From: Prionace glauca
Lineage: Eukaryota; Chordata; Chondrichthyes; Carcharhiniformes; Carcharhinidae
Assembly: GCA_037974335.1 (NCBI GenBank)
Contig: CM075760.1
Coordinates: 2,334,859 to 2,398,858 of the forward strand
DNA: 64,000 nt
Direction of reading: 5' to 3'
Under the pieces are notes generated by a model that was not told where the DNA came from, did no database searches, and saw only the letters and a program-made list of their open reading frames with translations. A program made the translations under genes and the position numbers. This document shows, piece after piece, positions 35,141 through 46,178 of the stretch. Numbering within the stretch: the stretch's first letter is position 1; every line of letters begins with the position of its first letter.

Positions 35141-35914
35141 CAGAGGACGCAGAATAGTTTAGGATTCTTTTCTTTGTAAATAGTGAGAAAAATATGTGGA
35201 ATTTGTTTACTAGTTTAACTGAGCTATTAGGAGTCACCGGGCTTTGTAGTTTGCTTTGCATTTCCACTTTACTACGGGGCAGGATGGAGCTGAAAATGTA
35301 GCTGTATATAAATTTAGTTTTGCATTAGTGACCGTAACGGTTAATTTTCTTAGTGATATACAGCCCTGGCGAGAGTCCCAATGATGTGAATAGTTGAAAC
35401 CTCGATGTGAACACTGTGACATAATATGGCAGCATGGCACATTTTGCGTTGGCCAGAGCTGAGTCATAAAATGCAATCTTTTTTAGATCTCGTGATGAAG
35501 TCATGCTGTCATAGGTTCGGAACGATCCTCGAGGTTTAGTTTGGAATTGAAGATGTTAATGTCGATAGAGTGCCCAAAATGGGAAAATATCCTCACCGAA
35601 GGAAAACGATGCAGATGAAGTGAAACAGTGTGATTACTTTATCATATGTACAGGGACCGTTGGAGAAAGAGAACAGTCGGCATTAGGTTTGAATCAATAG
35701 ATATAAGGAGCGAAATTGAGTCAATATTTCCAGTTCATCAATGGTAAATGACTATGCTGAAAGAGGGAACAGTGAAACGAGTTTGGGAATTGCGTTTGAC
35801 GAAGGGCAGAGAGCTGTGGCATTATTTTATTCAGACATTAATGCAGTGCTGTGGAGACTAATTGATATGGGTAATTACTTTGTAATTTTCCCCGGGCTAT
35901 TGGAAGCAACAATA
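35141..35914. other. Arm sequence without a recognised gene
   Basis: Collinear with reverse complement 58220-59030. No coding signal; open frames differ between the arms. Confidence 0.5.
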
Positions 35915-37398
35915 ATAGAACAAAGAACAATATAGCACAGGAAAGAGGCCCTTCGGCCTCCAAGCCTGCGCCGCTCATTGGTCCAACTAGACCATTCTTT
36001 TGTATCCCTCGGTTCCCAGTCTTCTCATGTGACTATCCAGATAAGTCTTAAAAGATCCCAGCGTGTCCACCTCCACCGCCCTGCTTGTCAGTGCATTCCA
36101 GGCCCCCACCATCCTCTGTGTAAAATATGTGCCTCTGATATCTAAGTTAAACCTCGCCCCACCCCCCTTACCTTGACCCCTCGTGTTTATCACTTCCGAT
36201 CTGGGGAAAATCTGCCCAATGTTCACCCTCTCCATATTCCTCATAATTTTATACACCTCTATTAAGTCTCCCCTCATTCCTCGTCTTTCCAGGGAGAACA
36301 ACCCCAGTTTACCCAATGTCTCCTCGTAGCTAAGACCCTCCATACCAGGCAACATTCTGGCAAACCGTCTCTGTACTCTCTCCAAAGTCTCCACATCCTT
36401 TTGTTAGTGTGGCGACCAGAACTGGACGCAGTACTCCAAATGTGGCCCAACCAACGTTCCATACAGCTGTAACATCAGACGCCAATTTTGTACTCTATGC
36501 CTTATTCACCACTTTCTCCACCTGTTCTGCCACCTGCAAGGATCTGTGGCCTTGCACACCCAGGTCCTTCTTTGCGTCTATACATTTGAGGTGCTGCCAT
36601 TTATTGTATAGCTCCCCGCTATATTAGTCCTACCAAAATGCCTCACTTCGTATTTATTCGGATTAAATCCCATCTGCCATTTCCCTGTCCAATTTTCCAG
36701 TCTATCTATATCCTGCTATATTCTCCGACAATGTTCATCGCTATCCAAAAGCCCAGCCATCTTGGTGTCGTCCGCAAACTTACTGATCACACCAGTTGCA
36801 CCATGTTCCAAATCATTTATAGATATCACAAATAGCAGAGGTCCCAGGACAGATCCCTGCAGAACACCACTGTTCAAAGATCCCCAGCCGGAAAAAAAAC
36901 CCTTCCACTGCTACCCTCTGTCTTCTGTGGCAAAGCCAGTTTTCTACCCATCTAGGCACCTCTCTTTTTATCCCATGAGATTTAACCTTTTGCACCAACC
37001 TGCCATGAGGGACTTTGTCAAATGCTTTACAAAAATCCATATAGATGACATCCACGGCTCTACCCTCGTCAACCATTTTTGTCATCTCCTCAAAAAGCTC
37101 CACCAAATTTGTGAGGCATGACCTCCCTTTTACAAAACCATGCTGTCTATCACTAATGAGATTATTCCGTTCTAAATGTGCATACGTCCTATCTCTAAGA
37201 ATCCTCTCCAACTATTACCTTACCACGGACGTCATGCTTACCGGCCTATAATTACCCCAGTTATCCTTGCTACCCTTCTTAAATAACGGTCCCACATTCG
37301 CTGTCCTCCAATCCTCACCTGTGTGTAATAAAGAGACAAAGATTTCAGTCAGAGGCCCAGTAATTTCATCTCTTGTCTTCCTGAGCAGTCTAGGATAG
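35915..37398 (-). mobile_element. CR1-D LINE, antisense, 5'-truncated
   Basis: Tail with TTCTTTGTTC-type repeats (gaacaaagaacaatatagc on +). The minus strand encodes RT pieces: RTANVGPLFKKGSKDNWGNY at 37215-37424, [20 protein letters not shown] at 36813-37211, and the C-terminus at 35987-36394. The right arm has the empty site (tggattactctgggtttg in reverse complement). Several frame breaks, including loss of the FADD part of the frame. Confidence 0.9.
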
Positions 37399-38985
37399 TG
37401 GGTTACTTTGGGTTTGTTGTGCATCTACAGGGAGATAGGCTGGAAGGGCAGTTATAACACTATATCTTTTCCAGACTAATCCCAGTGTCCGATGCTATGC
37501 CAGAAATCTCGTATCATTTCCATACTACTCCCACTGCCACAGGCCACAAGCCTGAAGCTTGCACAGATTAGTTAGAGCCATAGAACCAAAGAAATTTCTG
37601 AGCTGTAATTTTCTATGGTCTCTTCTGAGGAAAGTAAAAATAAAGTGAAGTAAAGGTGACAGTCATATCAGCGGTGGGCCTATCCTATGGCTTAAGCTTT
37701 TTAATAATCTGCGGCTCCAATGGTGATATTTTGATTCTGATCAATATACATGACTGCGGGAATTGAGAGGAGGAGTGGAATGAGTTTGGAATTGATATAG
37801 GGCGAGCAGAAAGACGGGATATTGGGTTTTTTTTTTGATTGCTCAAGACAATTTTTGAAAAGTAGATATTTAAGTTACGTTGACATCTGTGCAGGGTTGT
37901 TACGAGGGACAGGAGACATGCAATTTGTTTCAGATTGATTTTGGATCATGGGGTGAGAGTGTGGCAATAGGTTTTTTGTCTGAGCCTTACAAAGAATGGA
38001 GAAACTGAGTGTGACAGAGAGAGGCATGGAATTAGAAAATAACAGGGACATGGGGCGTCCCTGCTTTGGATTGTAGGAGTAATTATACTCTGTGGCGAAG
38101 ATAGACCAATCCGGTTAATTTAAGAATATTGCAAAGTTATGGGGTGACAGTGGGCTTTGAGATTAGTTTCTGAATTTGTAGAGAGGCATTGCGAGAGTGT
38201 CAGGAAGTGGTATTAATTTGTAAATTGATACCGAGCTATGGGGTAGAGTGAAACAGTGAATTAGATTGTTAATTGATATAGAACGATGTGAAAAGGGTGG
38301 CAATGTGGGATTCGAATGGCATTGAGAAAGAACTATGGGGCACACACAAAAAATAATGTAATAAACATATTTCATGATACGAAGTAACTGAAATGCCATA
38401 ATCCTGCATCCATTGTGGTTAGTACAAACAGTGATAATTAATGGCTACTGAGTCAGTTTCCTTTTTTTCCCTGAACAGTCAGTAGCCATGGAAACTGTTC
38501 GAGGCCTCTTACAGCAGCAGGCAAGTTTCCTGAACAGATTCTCTGACCTTCTCAAGCTCACTTTACCGGAAAGGAAGCCATTGATCATTCTCAGTTCATC
38601 CCAGACAGATAACGGCCACATCATATAGAATCACAAAGAGTGAGAAAAAATGTTCCATAATATTTCTGATGCAATGTGGGGCGATATATATTGAGCACAA
38701 TAACATTAAAGTATCTGTGGAATTCTGCTGAACATATGAATTCCATTCTCCCAACGAATTCCAAAGCTGCATCTCGAACAGTTTGTCATTTCATTCCTTC
38801 AGTCATTGCTGCCTAATCTAGCACGCTTGCTTTACTAAACATTGACTTACGCTGCGCTGAGGAAACGAGATCCAGTATATCATCGTTTTGCCCAATAAGT
38901 TATTAATTTCTAAAAAAAAAAAATCCCTGGCTTTATTGGAAGAACTATGACAAAGCTGTCTTAAACTGAAGTTTAAATTCATGTA
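37399..38985. other. Arm sequence without a recognised gene
   Basis: Matches reverse complement of about 55420-58200 apart from the right-arm insertions. No coding frame is conserved between the arms. Confidence 0.5.
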
Positions 38986-39303
38986 AACGGGTCGCCCGGT
39001 AGTACAGTGGTTAGCACTGCTGCTTCACAGCTCCAGGGGCTTGGGTTCTATTCCCGGCTTAAGTCACTTTTTGTGTGGAATTTGCACATTCTCTTCTTGT
39101 CTGCGTGATTTTCCTCTGGTGCTCCGGTTTCCTCCCACAAAGATGTGTGGGTTAGATTTGATTGACCAGGCTAAAATTGCCCCTTATTGTTTGAGATGCA
39201 TGGATTAGTGGCTAAAATATTTGGGGATAGGGCCTGGGTGGGATTGTGGTGGGTGCAGACTCCATTGGCTGAATGGCCTCTTTCTGTACTGTCGGATTTC
39301 TGT
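38986..39303 (+). mobile_element. SINE type I, private to the left arm
   Basis: Head (cggtagtacagtggttagc), B box, body and tail ending in a GGATTTCTGTGATT variant. In the right arm 'ctggagttctttcacaat' runs across the empty site, so the SINE inserted after the duplication. Confidence 0.88.
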
Positions 39304-39580
39304 GATTTCTTTCACAATATTCAAAGCAACACACACAAGAATTGGATACACGACAGAAACCTGCATGATTCAAATAAAAGTGGCTCATTTTTGCCATTAC
39401 CGGGGGGGGGGGGGGGCAATTTTCTTTATGGTCTCCACATTATGATTTTATTTCGAACAACATCATTATAATTAACATGATATTTCTCATCATCCATATC
39501 AGTTTCATTCTTGATATGTTTCCTATTATTTGTGCAAACTCCCATCCCGGGTCAGGGAACAAACTATTGTGACAAGATGT
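39304..39580. other. Arm sequence with a G run
   Basis: Matches reverse complement of about 55030-55320. A run of G at about 39402-39416 replaces the 'accgggccgc' of the other arm. Confidence 0.6.
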
Positions 39581-39901
39581 TCTTTGTAGAACTGTTTAAA
39601 GCATTTATTTTATTGTCTTTACTGCTAGTTTAGAACCGAGTTGTGGACGAGCCTGCTTCTAATCAGCGCCAGGTTTAAAAGGAGGCCTGGTGTAGAAAGC
39701 GGGCAGCGTCTGAGCGGGCAGTGGAGTGAGAGGGAAGCAGAGTGAGCTAATAGGGCTTAATATCAAAAAGGGCTGGAGGGAAAAAAGGACAGGTGAGTTC
39801 GTTTGAAAAAAAAACAAGGAAAAAAAAAAATTTTTTTTTCCAATACTACTACAGCAAGAAACAAGGAAAAATTTTTTTCACATAAAAAATTACAGTGAAT
39901 A

Positions 39902-40801
39902 ATGGAGGGGCATGTGATGTGTGGTTTCTGTATGATGTGGGAACTGGTGGACCCCAGGGTCCTTCCCAGTGACCATGTCTGCAGTAAGTGCAGGTTGCTG
40001 GAGGAGCTCCAGCTCAAGGTGGATGAGCTGGCCTCTGAGCTACAGACACTGAGGCTCATCAGGGGGAGAGAGGGTGCCCCTAGACTGGCTAAATCTAAGG
40101 GTCAGGGACAAAAGGGGGCTGCTGGGTGGAGGAAGGGGGGTGAGGAGAGGAGGCCTCAGCCTCTTAACCTGCATAACAGGTTTGAGGTTCTTGCTTCCAG
40201 TCTGGAAGAGGACGAGGCAAGAGAGGTTGGTGAGCAAACTGCACACGGTACAGTGATGCAGCAGGACATAGGCAAAGAGAAGGGGAAAAGGAACGTAGTA
40301 GTGATTGGGGATAGTGGGGTGAAGGGTATTGACACTGTCCTTTGTCACAATGACAAAGTGCACAGAAGGGTGTGTTGTCTGCCTGGTGCTCGGGTACAGG
40401 ATGTCGCAGCTGGGCTGCAGAGGAATCTGGAGTGGGAGGGTGAGAACCCAGTCGTTGTAGTACATGTGGGTGCCGGCGACGTAGGCAAAATGCGGACTGA
40501 GGATCTGGGAAGGGAGTATGAGAAGCTGGGAATGGAATTAAAAAGTAGAACCGACAAGGTGGTTATCTCTGGGCTACTGCCTGAACCGAGGGCAGACGGG
40601 TGTAGGGTTGATAGGATAAAAGAAGTAAATGGGTGGCTCAGGGATTGGTGTGGGAGGAATGGGTTCGAATTTATGGGGCATTGGCACCAGTATTGGGGTA
40701 GGTGGGACCTGTTCGGGCAGGATGGGGTTGGTCTGAATCATGCTGGGACCAGAGTGCTGGCGAATCGAGTAAAGAGGACTGTAGACAAGGCTTTAAACTA
40801 A
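39902..40801 (+). CDS. CR1-C ORF1 protein (zinc-finger-like, coiled coil, SGNH esterase)
   Basis: 299 uninterrupted codons. Residues 5-29 hold paired cysteines (CGFC and CSKC), a zinc-finger-like motif. Residues about 30-55 form a leucine-rich coiled coil (LLEELQLKVDELASELQTL). From about residue 115 there is an SGNH-type esterase domain with VVVIGDSGVKG (Ser in GDS), VCCLPGARVQDV, VVVHVGAGDVG and DGVGLNHAG. The family's block V pattern in the CR1-A relative is DGLHLNQRG, so the usual catalytic His position is Gly here, with a His three residues later. CR1 ORF1 proteins bind LINE RNA; the role of the esterase part is unsettled. The stop is followed 36 bases on by ORF2. Confidence 0.88.
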   Translation: MEGHVMCGFCMMWELVDPRVLPSDHVCSKCRLLEELQLKVDELASELQTLRLIRGREGAPRLAKSKGQGQKGAAGWRKGGEERRPQPLNLHNRFEVLASSLEEDEAREVGEQTAHGTVMQQDIGKEKGKRNVVVIGDSGVKGIDTVLCHNDKVHRRVCCLPGARVQDVAAGLQRNLEWEGENPVVVVHVGAGDVGKMRTEDLGREYEKLGMELKSRTDKVVISGLLPEPRADGCRVDRIKEVNGWLRDWCGRNGFEFMGHWHQYWGRWDLFGQDGVGLNHAGTRVLANRVKRTVDKALN

Positions 40802-40837
40802 TTAGGGGGGGGGGAGGGTGCGAGGGTAGGTGACGCT

Positions 40838-43748
40838 ATGAGGTCTAAAGTTAAGGATAGGGTACAGGTAAGGGAAGAGGCAAAGGATGTCCCAATTGGT
40901 GGCGTTACGGCAAGTAGGGTCCAGGTGAAGGCTGGGATGAAAGCGCTTTATCTGAATGCACGAAGCATTCGGAATAAAGTGGATGAGCTGATGGCGCAGA
41001 TCGACACAAATGGATACGATCTGGTGGCCATTACAGAGACGTGGCTGCAAGGTGACAGGGACTGGGAGATGAATGTACAGGGTTATCAAGTGTTTAGGAA
41101 GGATAGGCAGGAGGAAAGAGGGGGTGGCGTAGCTCTGCTGATTAAGGATAGTATCAAGGTGGTAGCAAGGGATGATATCGGAGCCAAGGAGCAGAAAGTG
41201 GAATCGTTGTGGGTGGAGATTAGGAACAGAAAAGGGAGGAAGACGCTAGTGGGTGTCGTCTATAGGCCCCCGAATAATGATCTGGAGGTGGGGCGGGCTG
41301 TTAACGCGCAAATAAGTGCAGCGTGCAGGAATGGGACGGCATTAGTTATGGGAGATTTCAATCTGCATATTGATTGGTCGACCCATGTTGGACGAGGTGG
41401 GCTCGAGGAGGAGTTCTTGGAATGCTGCCGGGATAATTTCCTTGAACAGTGTGTGTTGGAGCCGACGAGGGAGCGAGCTATCTTGGATCTGGTGCTATGT
41501 AATGAGGCGGGTAGAAGTAGGGACCTTGCGGTGAAGGATCCTCTTGGAGAGAGTGATCATTGTATGGTGGAGTTTCTGGTGCAGATGGAGGAGGAGAAAG
41601 TGGGTTCCCAGACACGCGTCCTTTGTTTGAATAGAGGGGAGTATGGTAGGATGAGAGAAGAATTGGCGAATGTGGACTGGGGGAACGCGTTGGAAGGTAG
41701 GTCTGCTGAGGAGCAGTGGAGGATCTTTCAGGAGATCTTTCTTGGTGCTCAGCAGAAATTTATTCCGATGGTTAAAAAGGACAGTAGGAGGAGAGGTAAT
41801 AAGCCGTGGATAACGAAGGAGGTGAAGGAAAGTGTTAAATTAAAAGCGGAGGAGTTTAGAGTAGCTAAGAGCAGTGGGCGAGAAGAGGATTGGGAAAGGT
41901 TTAAATGTCAACAAAGATTGACAAAGAAATTGATAAAGGAGGGTAGGAGAAGCTATGAGGCTGGGCTCGCACTTAATATAAAAAAGGATAGCAAGAGTTT
42001 TTATAAATATATAAAAAGGAAGAGGCTGGCTAGGGTAAACGTTGGTCCTTTAGAGGATGAGAAAGGGGAGCTAGTGTAGGGGATAGGGATATGGCTAAGG
42101 TCTTGAATAACTTTTTTGTTTCTGTCTTCACGGAGGAGGACGTGAATAATTTGCTGGGTGTTAGCGATGGAAAGGTGGTAGGAATGGAGGGTCTTAATGA
42201 CATTACTGTTACTAGAGAGGTGGTGCTCGACAGACTGGAGGGGCTGATTGTGGACAAGTCCCCAGGACCGGATGGAATGCATCCGAGGGTTCTGAAAGAA
42301 ATGGCGGAGGTGATAGTGGATGCCTTGGTGGTTATTTTCCAGACGTCGCTGGATTCCGGGGAAGTGCCGGAAGATTGGAAAACGGCTAATGTTACGCCGT
42401 TGTTTAAGAAGGGTGCCAGGCAAAAGGCGGGGAATTATAGGCCGGTTAGTTTAACGTCTGTGGTAGGTAAAATGTTAGAAACCGTCATTAAGGAGGAAAT
42501 AGCGAGGCATCTTGAGGGGAATTGCTTGATAGGGCGGACGCAACACGGTTTCATTAAAGGGAAGTCGTGTCTGACAAATTTACTGGAGTTCTATGAGGAT
42601 GTGTCTAGGGCAGTGGATGGAGGAGAGCTGGTGGATGTGGTCTTTCTGGATTTTCAGAAGGCGTTTGACAAGGTACCTCACAAGAGGTTATTGCAGAAGG
42701 TCAGGGGACATGGAGTTGGGGGTAGGGTGTTAGCGTGGATAGAGGATTGGTTGTCAAATAGGAGGCAGAGAGTGGGGGTCAATGGATGCTATTCGGATTG
42801 GCGGTTGGTGACTAGTGGGGTGCCCCAGGGGTCGGTGCTGGGGCCTCAGCTATTTACCATTTATATAGATGATCTGGAGGAGGGAACCGAGTGCAGGGTG
42901 TCGAAATTTGCTGATGACACCAAGATTGGGGGAAAGGCAAATTGTGCGGAGGGTGTGGAGAGTCTGCAGAAGGATCTAGATAGGCTGGGCGAATGGGCCA
43001 GGAAATGGCAAATGGAATTTAATGTTGGAAAGTGTGAGGTGGTCCACTTTGGTAGGAGGAATGGTAGGAAGGACTATTACTTACGGGGCGAAAAACTGCA
43101 GCAGGCGACGGTGCAGAGGGACCTCGGGGTCCTTGTGCATGAGTCGCAAAAACCCAGCTTGCAGGTGCAGCAGGTGGTCAGGAAGGCGAATGGGATGCTG
43201 GCCTTCATAGCGAAGGGGATTGAATATAAAAGTAGGGAGGTCTTGCTGCAGCTGTATAGGGCATTGGTGAGGCCGCAGCTGGAGTACTGTGTGCAGTTTT
43301 GGGCGCCGCACCTGCGCAAGGATGTTTTGGCCCTGGAGGGAGTGCAGAGGAGGTTTACTCGGCTGATACCGGAGTTGAGGGGATTGAGCTATGAGGAGAG
43401 GCTGAATAAACTAGGCTTGTACTCGTTAGAGTTTAGAAGAATGAGGGGAGATCTCATTGAGACGTATAAGATGATGAATGGGATGGATAGGATAGAGGTG
43501 GAGAGACTGTTCCCGCTCAAAAAAGACAGTAGGACTAGCGGGCACAGCCTCAAGATAAAGGGGGGGGGCGGTTTAGAACAGAGTTGAGGAGGAACTTCTT
43601 CACTCAAAGGGTGGTGAATCTCTGGAATTCTCTGCCCGTTGAAATGGTGGAGGCTGCCTCGCTAAATATTTTTAAGAAACGGGTTGATGGGTTTTTGATA
43701 AGAGAAGGGATTAAGGGTTATGGGGAGAGGGCGGGAAGGTGGAGCTGA
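40838..43748 (+). pseudogene. CR1-C ORF2 (EEP endonuclease plus reverse transcriptase), two frame slips
   Basis: The first 413 codons (40838-42079) hold the endonuclease: MKALYLNARSIRNKVDEL, VAITETWLQGDRDW, LVMGDFNLHIDWS and GESDHCMVEF. The next 498 codons (42091-43587) hold [61 protein letters not shown] and the catalytic KFADDTKIGG. A one-base slip near 42063-42070 (a run of G) separates them. An extra G in the run at 43560-43568 shifts the frame before the end GYGERAGRWS (stop at 43746). Both slips are in G runs and could be real mutations or sequence errors. Confidence 0.88.
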
Positions 43749-43954
43749 GTCACGACAGATCAGCCATGATCTTATTGAATGTCGGGGCAGGCTCGAAGGG
43801 CCAGATGGCCTACTCCTGCTCCTATTTCTTATGTTCTTATGTTCTTATGTCAAACTTTCCAGAACAACACTTCAAAATTCTAGCATAAAAATATTGTCCT
43901 GTATTCATCACACTGACATGTATCAGGGTTTCATTCCTTTATCATGTGACTTGT

Positions 43955-44049
43955 TGGGCAGCAAGTCGTTAGCACAGCATCAGGGACCTGATTTCGATTC
44001 TCAGCTTTGCTCACTATCTGTGCAGACTTTGCATGTTCTCCCCATGTCT
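43955..44049 (+). mobile_element. SINE head fragment at the inner edge of the left arm
   Basis: tRNA-like head and part of the body (tgggcagcaagtcgttagc to ttctccccatgtctg). Its partner in the right arm is the whole type II SINE at 54640-54929. Arm similarity stops inside this SINE. Confidence 0.8.
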
Positions 44050-44350
44050 GCTCCATCTATGCATTTCATAATTGTATAGCCGTCTAATAGGTCTCCCCTC
44101 AGCCTCCTATGCTCCAGAGAAAAAGATCCCAGACTATTCAGCCTCTCCATTTCACTCAATCCAACAAGTCCCGGCAGCATCCTAGTAAATCTTTTCTGCA
44201 CCCTTTCCAGTTTAATAATATCCTTTCTATAGTAGGGTGGCCAGAATTACACACAGTATTCCAAGTGTAGCCTTACCAATGTATTGTACAACTTTAACAA
44301 GATATCCCAACTCCTGTATTCAATGTCCTGACCGATGAAATCAAGCATGC
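44050..44350 (-). mobile_element. Old CR1 LINE fragment, antisense
   Basis: The minus strand encodes ORF2 C-terminus remnants (RFTRMLPGLVGLSEMERLN, SLEHRRLRGDLLDGY). It abuts the SINE fragment exactly where similarity between the arms ends. It has no tail, so it is either a rearranged piece or truncated at both ends. Confidence 0.75.
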
Positions 44351-44916
44351 TTTGTGGAGTCAGGAAGTGAGTTAGTCACCACAACGTCTCTAGCCTCTGA
44401 CCTACTATTGTAGCCACGGTATTAGTGCGACTCGTCACGTAAAATTTCTAGTTATTGGTAACCCCGGATTTGAATATTTTGGGGCTTATCGATATAATAG
44501 TATTGAATGTGTTTTTTAAAATTTGACTCATGCTGGAAATAGTGTTGTCCGGATTGCCAGCGTTTTTCTGCCAAACTTTCGTCCGTAGACAAATTGGACT
44601 TTCGGATGTTTGTCATCATTATATTATACTCGCAGAGTGTAAATGTACTGAGCTGGATTGATGTACATTTAACTTATAAGCGTGCTGAACGAGATATTTT
44701 GACTTTGCGTTGAATTGGACAATTTTACTCTGATGTGCTTTCTTGAATCCGTACAAATGCTGAAATGACAGTGCCCACATTGATTAAAACACAATAGTTC
44801 AGCAATTTTAGGACATGTAACCATGAATTGGGCTGTGAACACTGAATGCCTTCAGCCCTTTACCGGGTTGATGCAACATTCAGATGAATCTGTTGTGCTA
44901 AAGTACAGTGTGCAGT
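44351..44916. other. Unrecognised spacer sequence
   Basis: No repeat or gene recognised; not present in the duplication arms. Confidence 0.4.
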
Positions 44917-45084
44917 CTAAGAGAAAATGGTGATGGCGTAGAAGATGATTAGTACTCACACTATTGCAATGATCAGGAGTGAGAATTTGGCAGCATTTTC
45001 CTTTCTCAATTTGTGTTTCTCAGTGCGATCAGCAGTCAACTGTGTTCCGCCGGCCTCGCCAAAGGTCCATGACAATATTGTCAT
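44917..45084 (-). other. Possible short membrane-protein exon remnant, minus strand
   Basis: From an ATG at 45084 the minus strand encodes 42 codons (with TADRTEKHKLRKENAAKFSL, then LLIIAIV), meets TGA at 44956-44958, and continues in the same frame for 12 hydrophobic codons (VLIIFYAITIFS) to TAG at 44917. Read through, the hydrophobic part is the length of one membrane helix behind a basic stretch. A splice-donor-like GTGAGTAC overlaps the TGA. The look is weakly like the second half of CD225/dispanin proteins, but this is a guess. It lies about 255 bases upstream of receptor exon 1 on the opposite strand. Confidence 0.2.
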
Positions 45085-45339
45085 TTTGATGAAGCAATGA
45101 AACAGCAGCGAATCATTCTATTGTCTCTGTAGAGACAATTCAGATTCCATGAAAAAAAATCCTGATCCATCAAAACAAAAACAAAAATACAGCTGTTGCA
45201 ATAATCTGTTTGTTTCAATAAATTTGCTTATCGTGAACGATGAAACAGTCTAATTATCTCCCTAGAGACGGACATCACTTATAAACATACATTTTTTTTT
45301 CCAGTAGAGTACAGACCACGATCAGTGCTTCTGGTAGAA

Positions 45340-45409
45340 ATGCACGTAATTCCAAGAGGTCTGTTGTTCGCCATTTATTATCCAGTCATATCAGCTATCG
45401 GAGTTCCAG
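45340..45409 (+). CDS. GPR139-like receptor, coding exon 1
   Basis: Codes for MHVIPRGLLFAIYYPVISAI plus Gly-Val-Pro and the first base of an Ala codon. This is the N-terminus and most of TM1. It ends at CCAG followed by GTAAAA, a donor match, in phase 1. Joining to exon 2 rebuilds Gly-Val-Pro-Ala-Asn, the TM1 motif that GPR139 and relatives share, and keeps the frame for all 326 residues. The Met at 45340 is chosen because the short N-terminus (M-H-x-P-x-G-L) fits shark GPR139-like proteins as I recall them. The frame stays open upstream to an acceptor-like poly-T/CAG at about 45290-45304, so an additional 5' exon is possible. Confidence 0.85.
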
Positions 45410-45798
45410 GTAAAACCTCTCAGTTATTTTATTAGCTGTATTAGTGGCATCGATTATCCCATTTTATCAACGCGCCATTTCCATGGCATGACGTTCCTTC
45501 CCTTGTTTGGTGGAACATATATTTTTCGTCAAAGCTTTGTTTTCTCCCGCTTAACTAGTATTTATGCTCCTCTGCAGCAGCACGTTTCTACTTCAACGGG
45601 ATTAATTCTCTATTGAACGTTATTATTTCTTCCATTTGCTGGCACAATTTATCGATGCTAATGGAGAAAATAAGATCTTCCAGTTTTAACAGTGTCATTT
45701 CACTCCTTACCACCGTATTTTCTTCACAATCTTTGCACAATTTAACCACGTTGTTATAATACGACCTCACTGTGGCAGGAACCACCCTTTTAACGATA

Positions 45799-46178
45799 AA
45801 CATAAGAACATAAGAACATAAGAAATAGGAGCAGGAGTAGGCCATCTGGCCCTTCGAGCCTGCCCCGCCATTCAATAAGATCATGGCTGATCTGTCGTGA
45901 CTCAGCTCCACCTTCCCGCCTTCTCCCCATAACCTTTAATCCCTTCTCTTATCAAAAACCCATCAACCCGTTTCTTAAAAATATTTAGCGAGGCAGCCTC
46001 CACCACTTCAACGGGCAAAGAATTCCAGAGATTCACCACCCTTTGAGTGAAGAAGTTCCTCCTCAACTCCGTTCTAAACCGCCCCCCCTTTATCTTGAGG
46101 CTGTGCCCCCTAGTCCTACTGTCTTTTTTGAGCGGGAAGAGTCTCTCCACCTCTATCCTATCCATCCCATTCATCAAT
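45799..46178 (-). mobile_element. CR1-C LINE 3' fragment, antisense, in intron
   Basis: Reversed TTCTTATG repeats and CR1-C tail, followed on the minus strand by 91 open codons of the ORF2 end (NFFTQRVVNLWNSLPVEVVE to the GYGEKAGRWS end). Truncated at about 380 bases. The intact frame across the last codons marks a young copy. Confidence 0.92.

Larger units (their letters stand above)
39581..43850 (+). mobile_element. CR1-C LINE, essentially full length
   Basis: 4.27 kb with a 5' UTR of about 320 bases, an intact ORF1, an ORF2 with only two single-base frame slips, and a (TTCTTATG)n end. The empty site in the right arm ('aagatgtcaaactttacgg' in reverse complement) fixes both ends. It is the best-preserved LINE in the window and, by its private position, inserted after the duplication. 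Confidence 0.95.
21477..44049 (+). repeat. Left arm of a large inverted duplication
   Basis: The host sequence here matches the reverse complement of about 54829-64000 in collinear blocks. These are 21477-22017 with about 63475-64000; 26228-30351 with about 63475-59240; 34837-35914 with about 59240-58220; 37399-39580 with about 58220-55030; and 43851-44049 with about 55025-54829. Insertions private to this arm total about 14.8 kb, leaving about 7.8 kb of shared sequence. A hand alignment of about 170 bases (26325-26500) gave 11 mismatches and one 7-base indel. Confidence 0.9.

Noticed and set aside
39902-43748. Open frames of several hundred codons as host genes
   Set aside because: Endonuclease, reverse transcriptase and ORF1 esterase motifs plus CR1 tails show they are LINE proteins.
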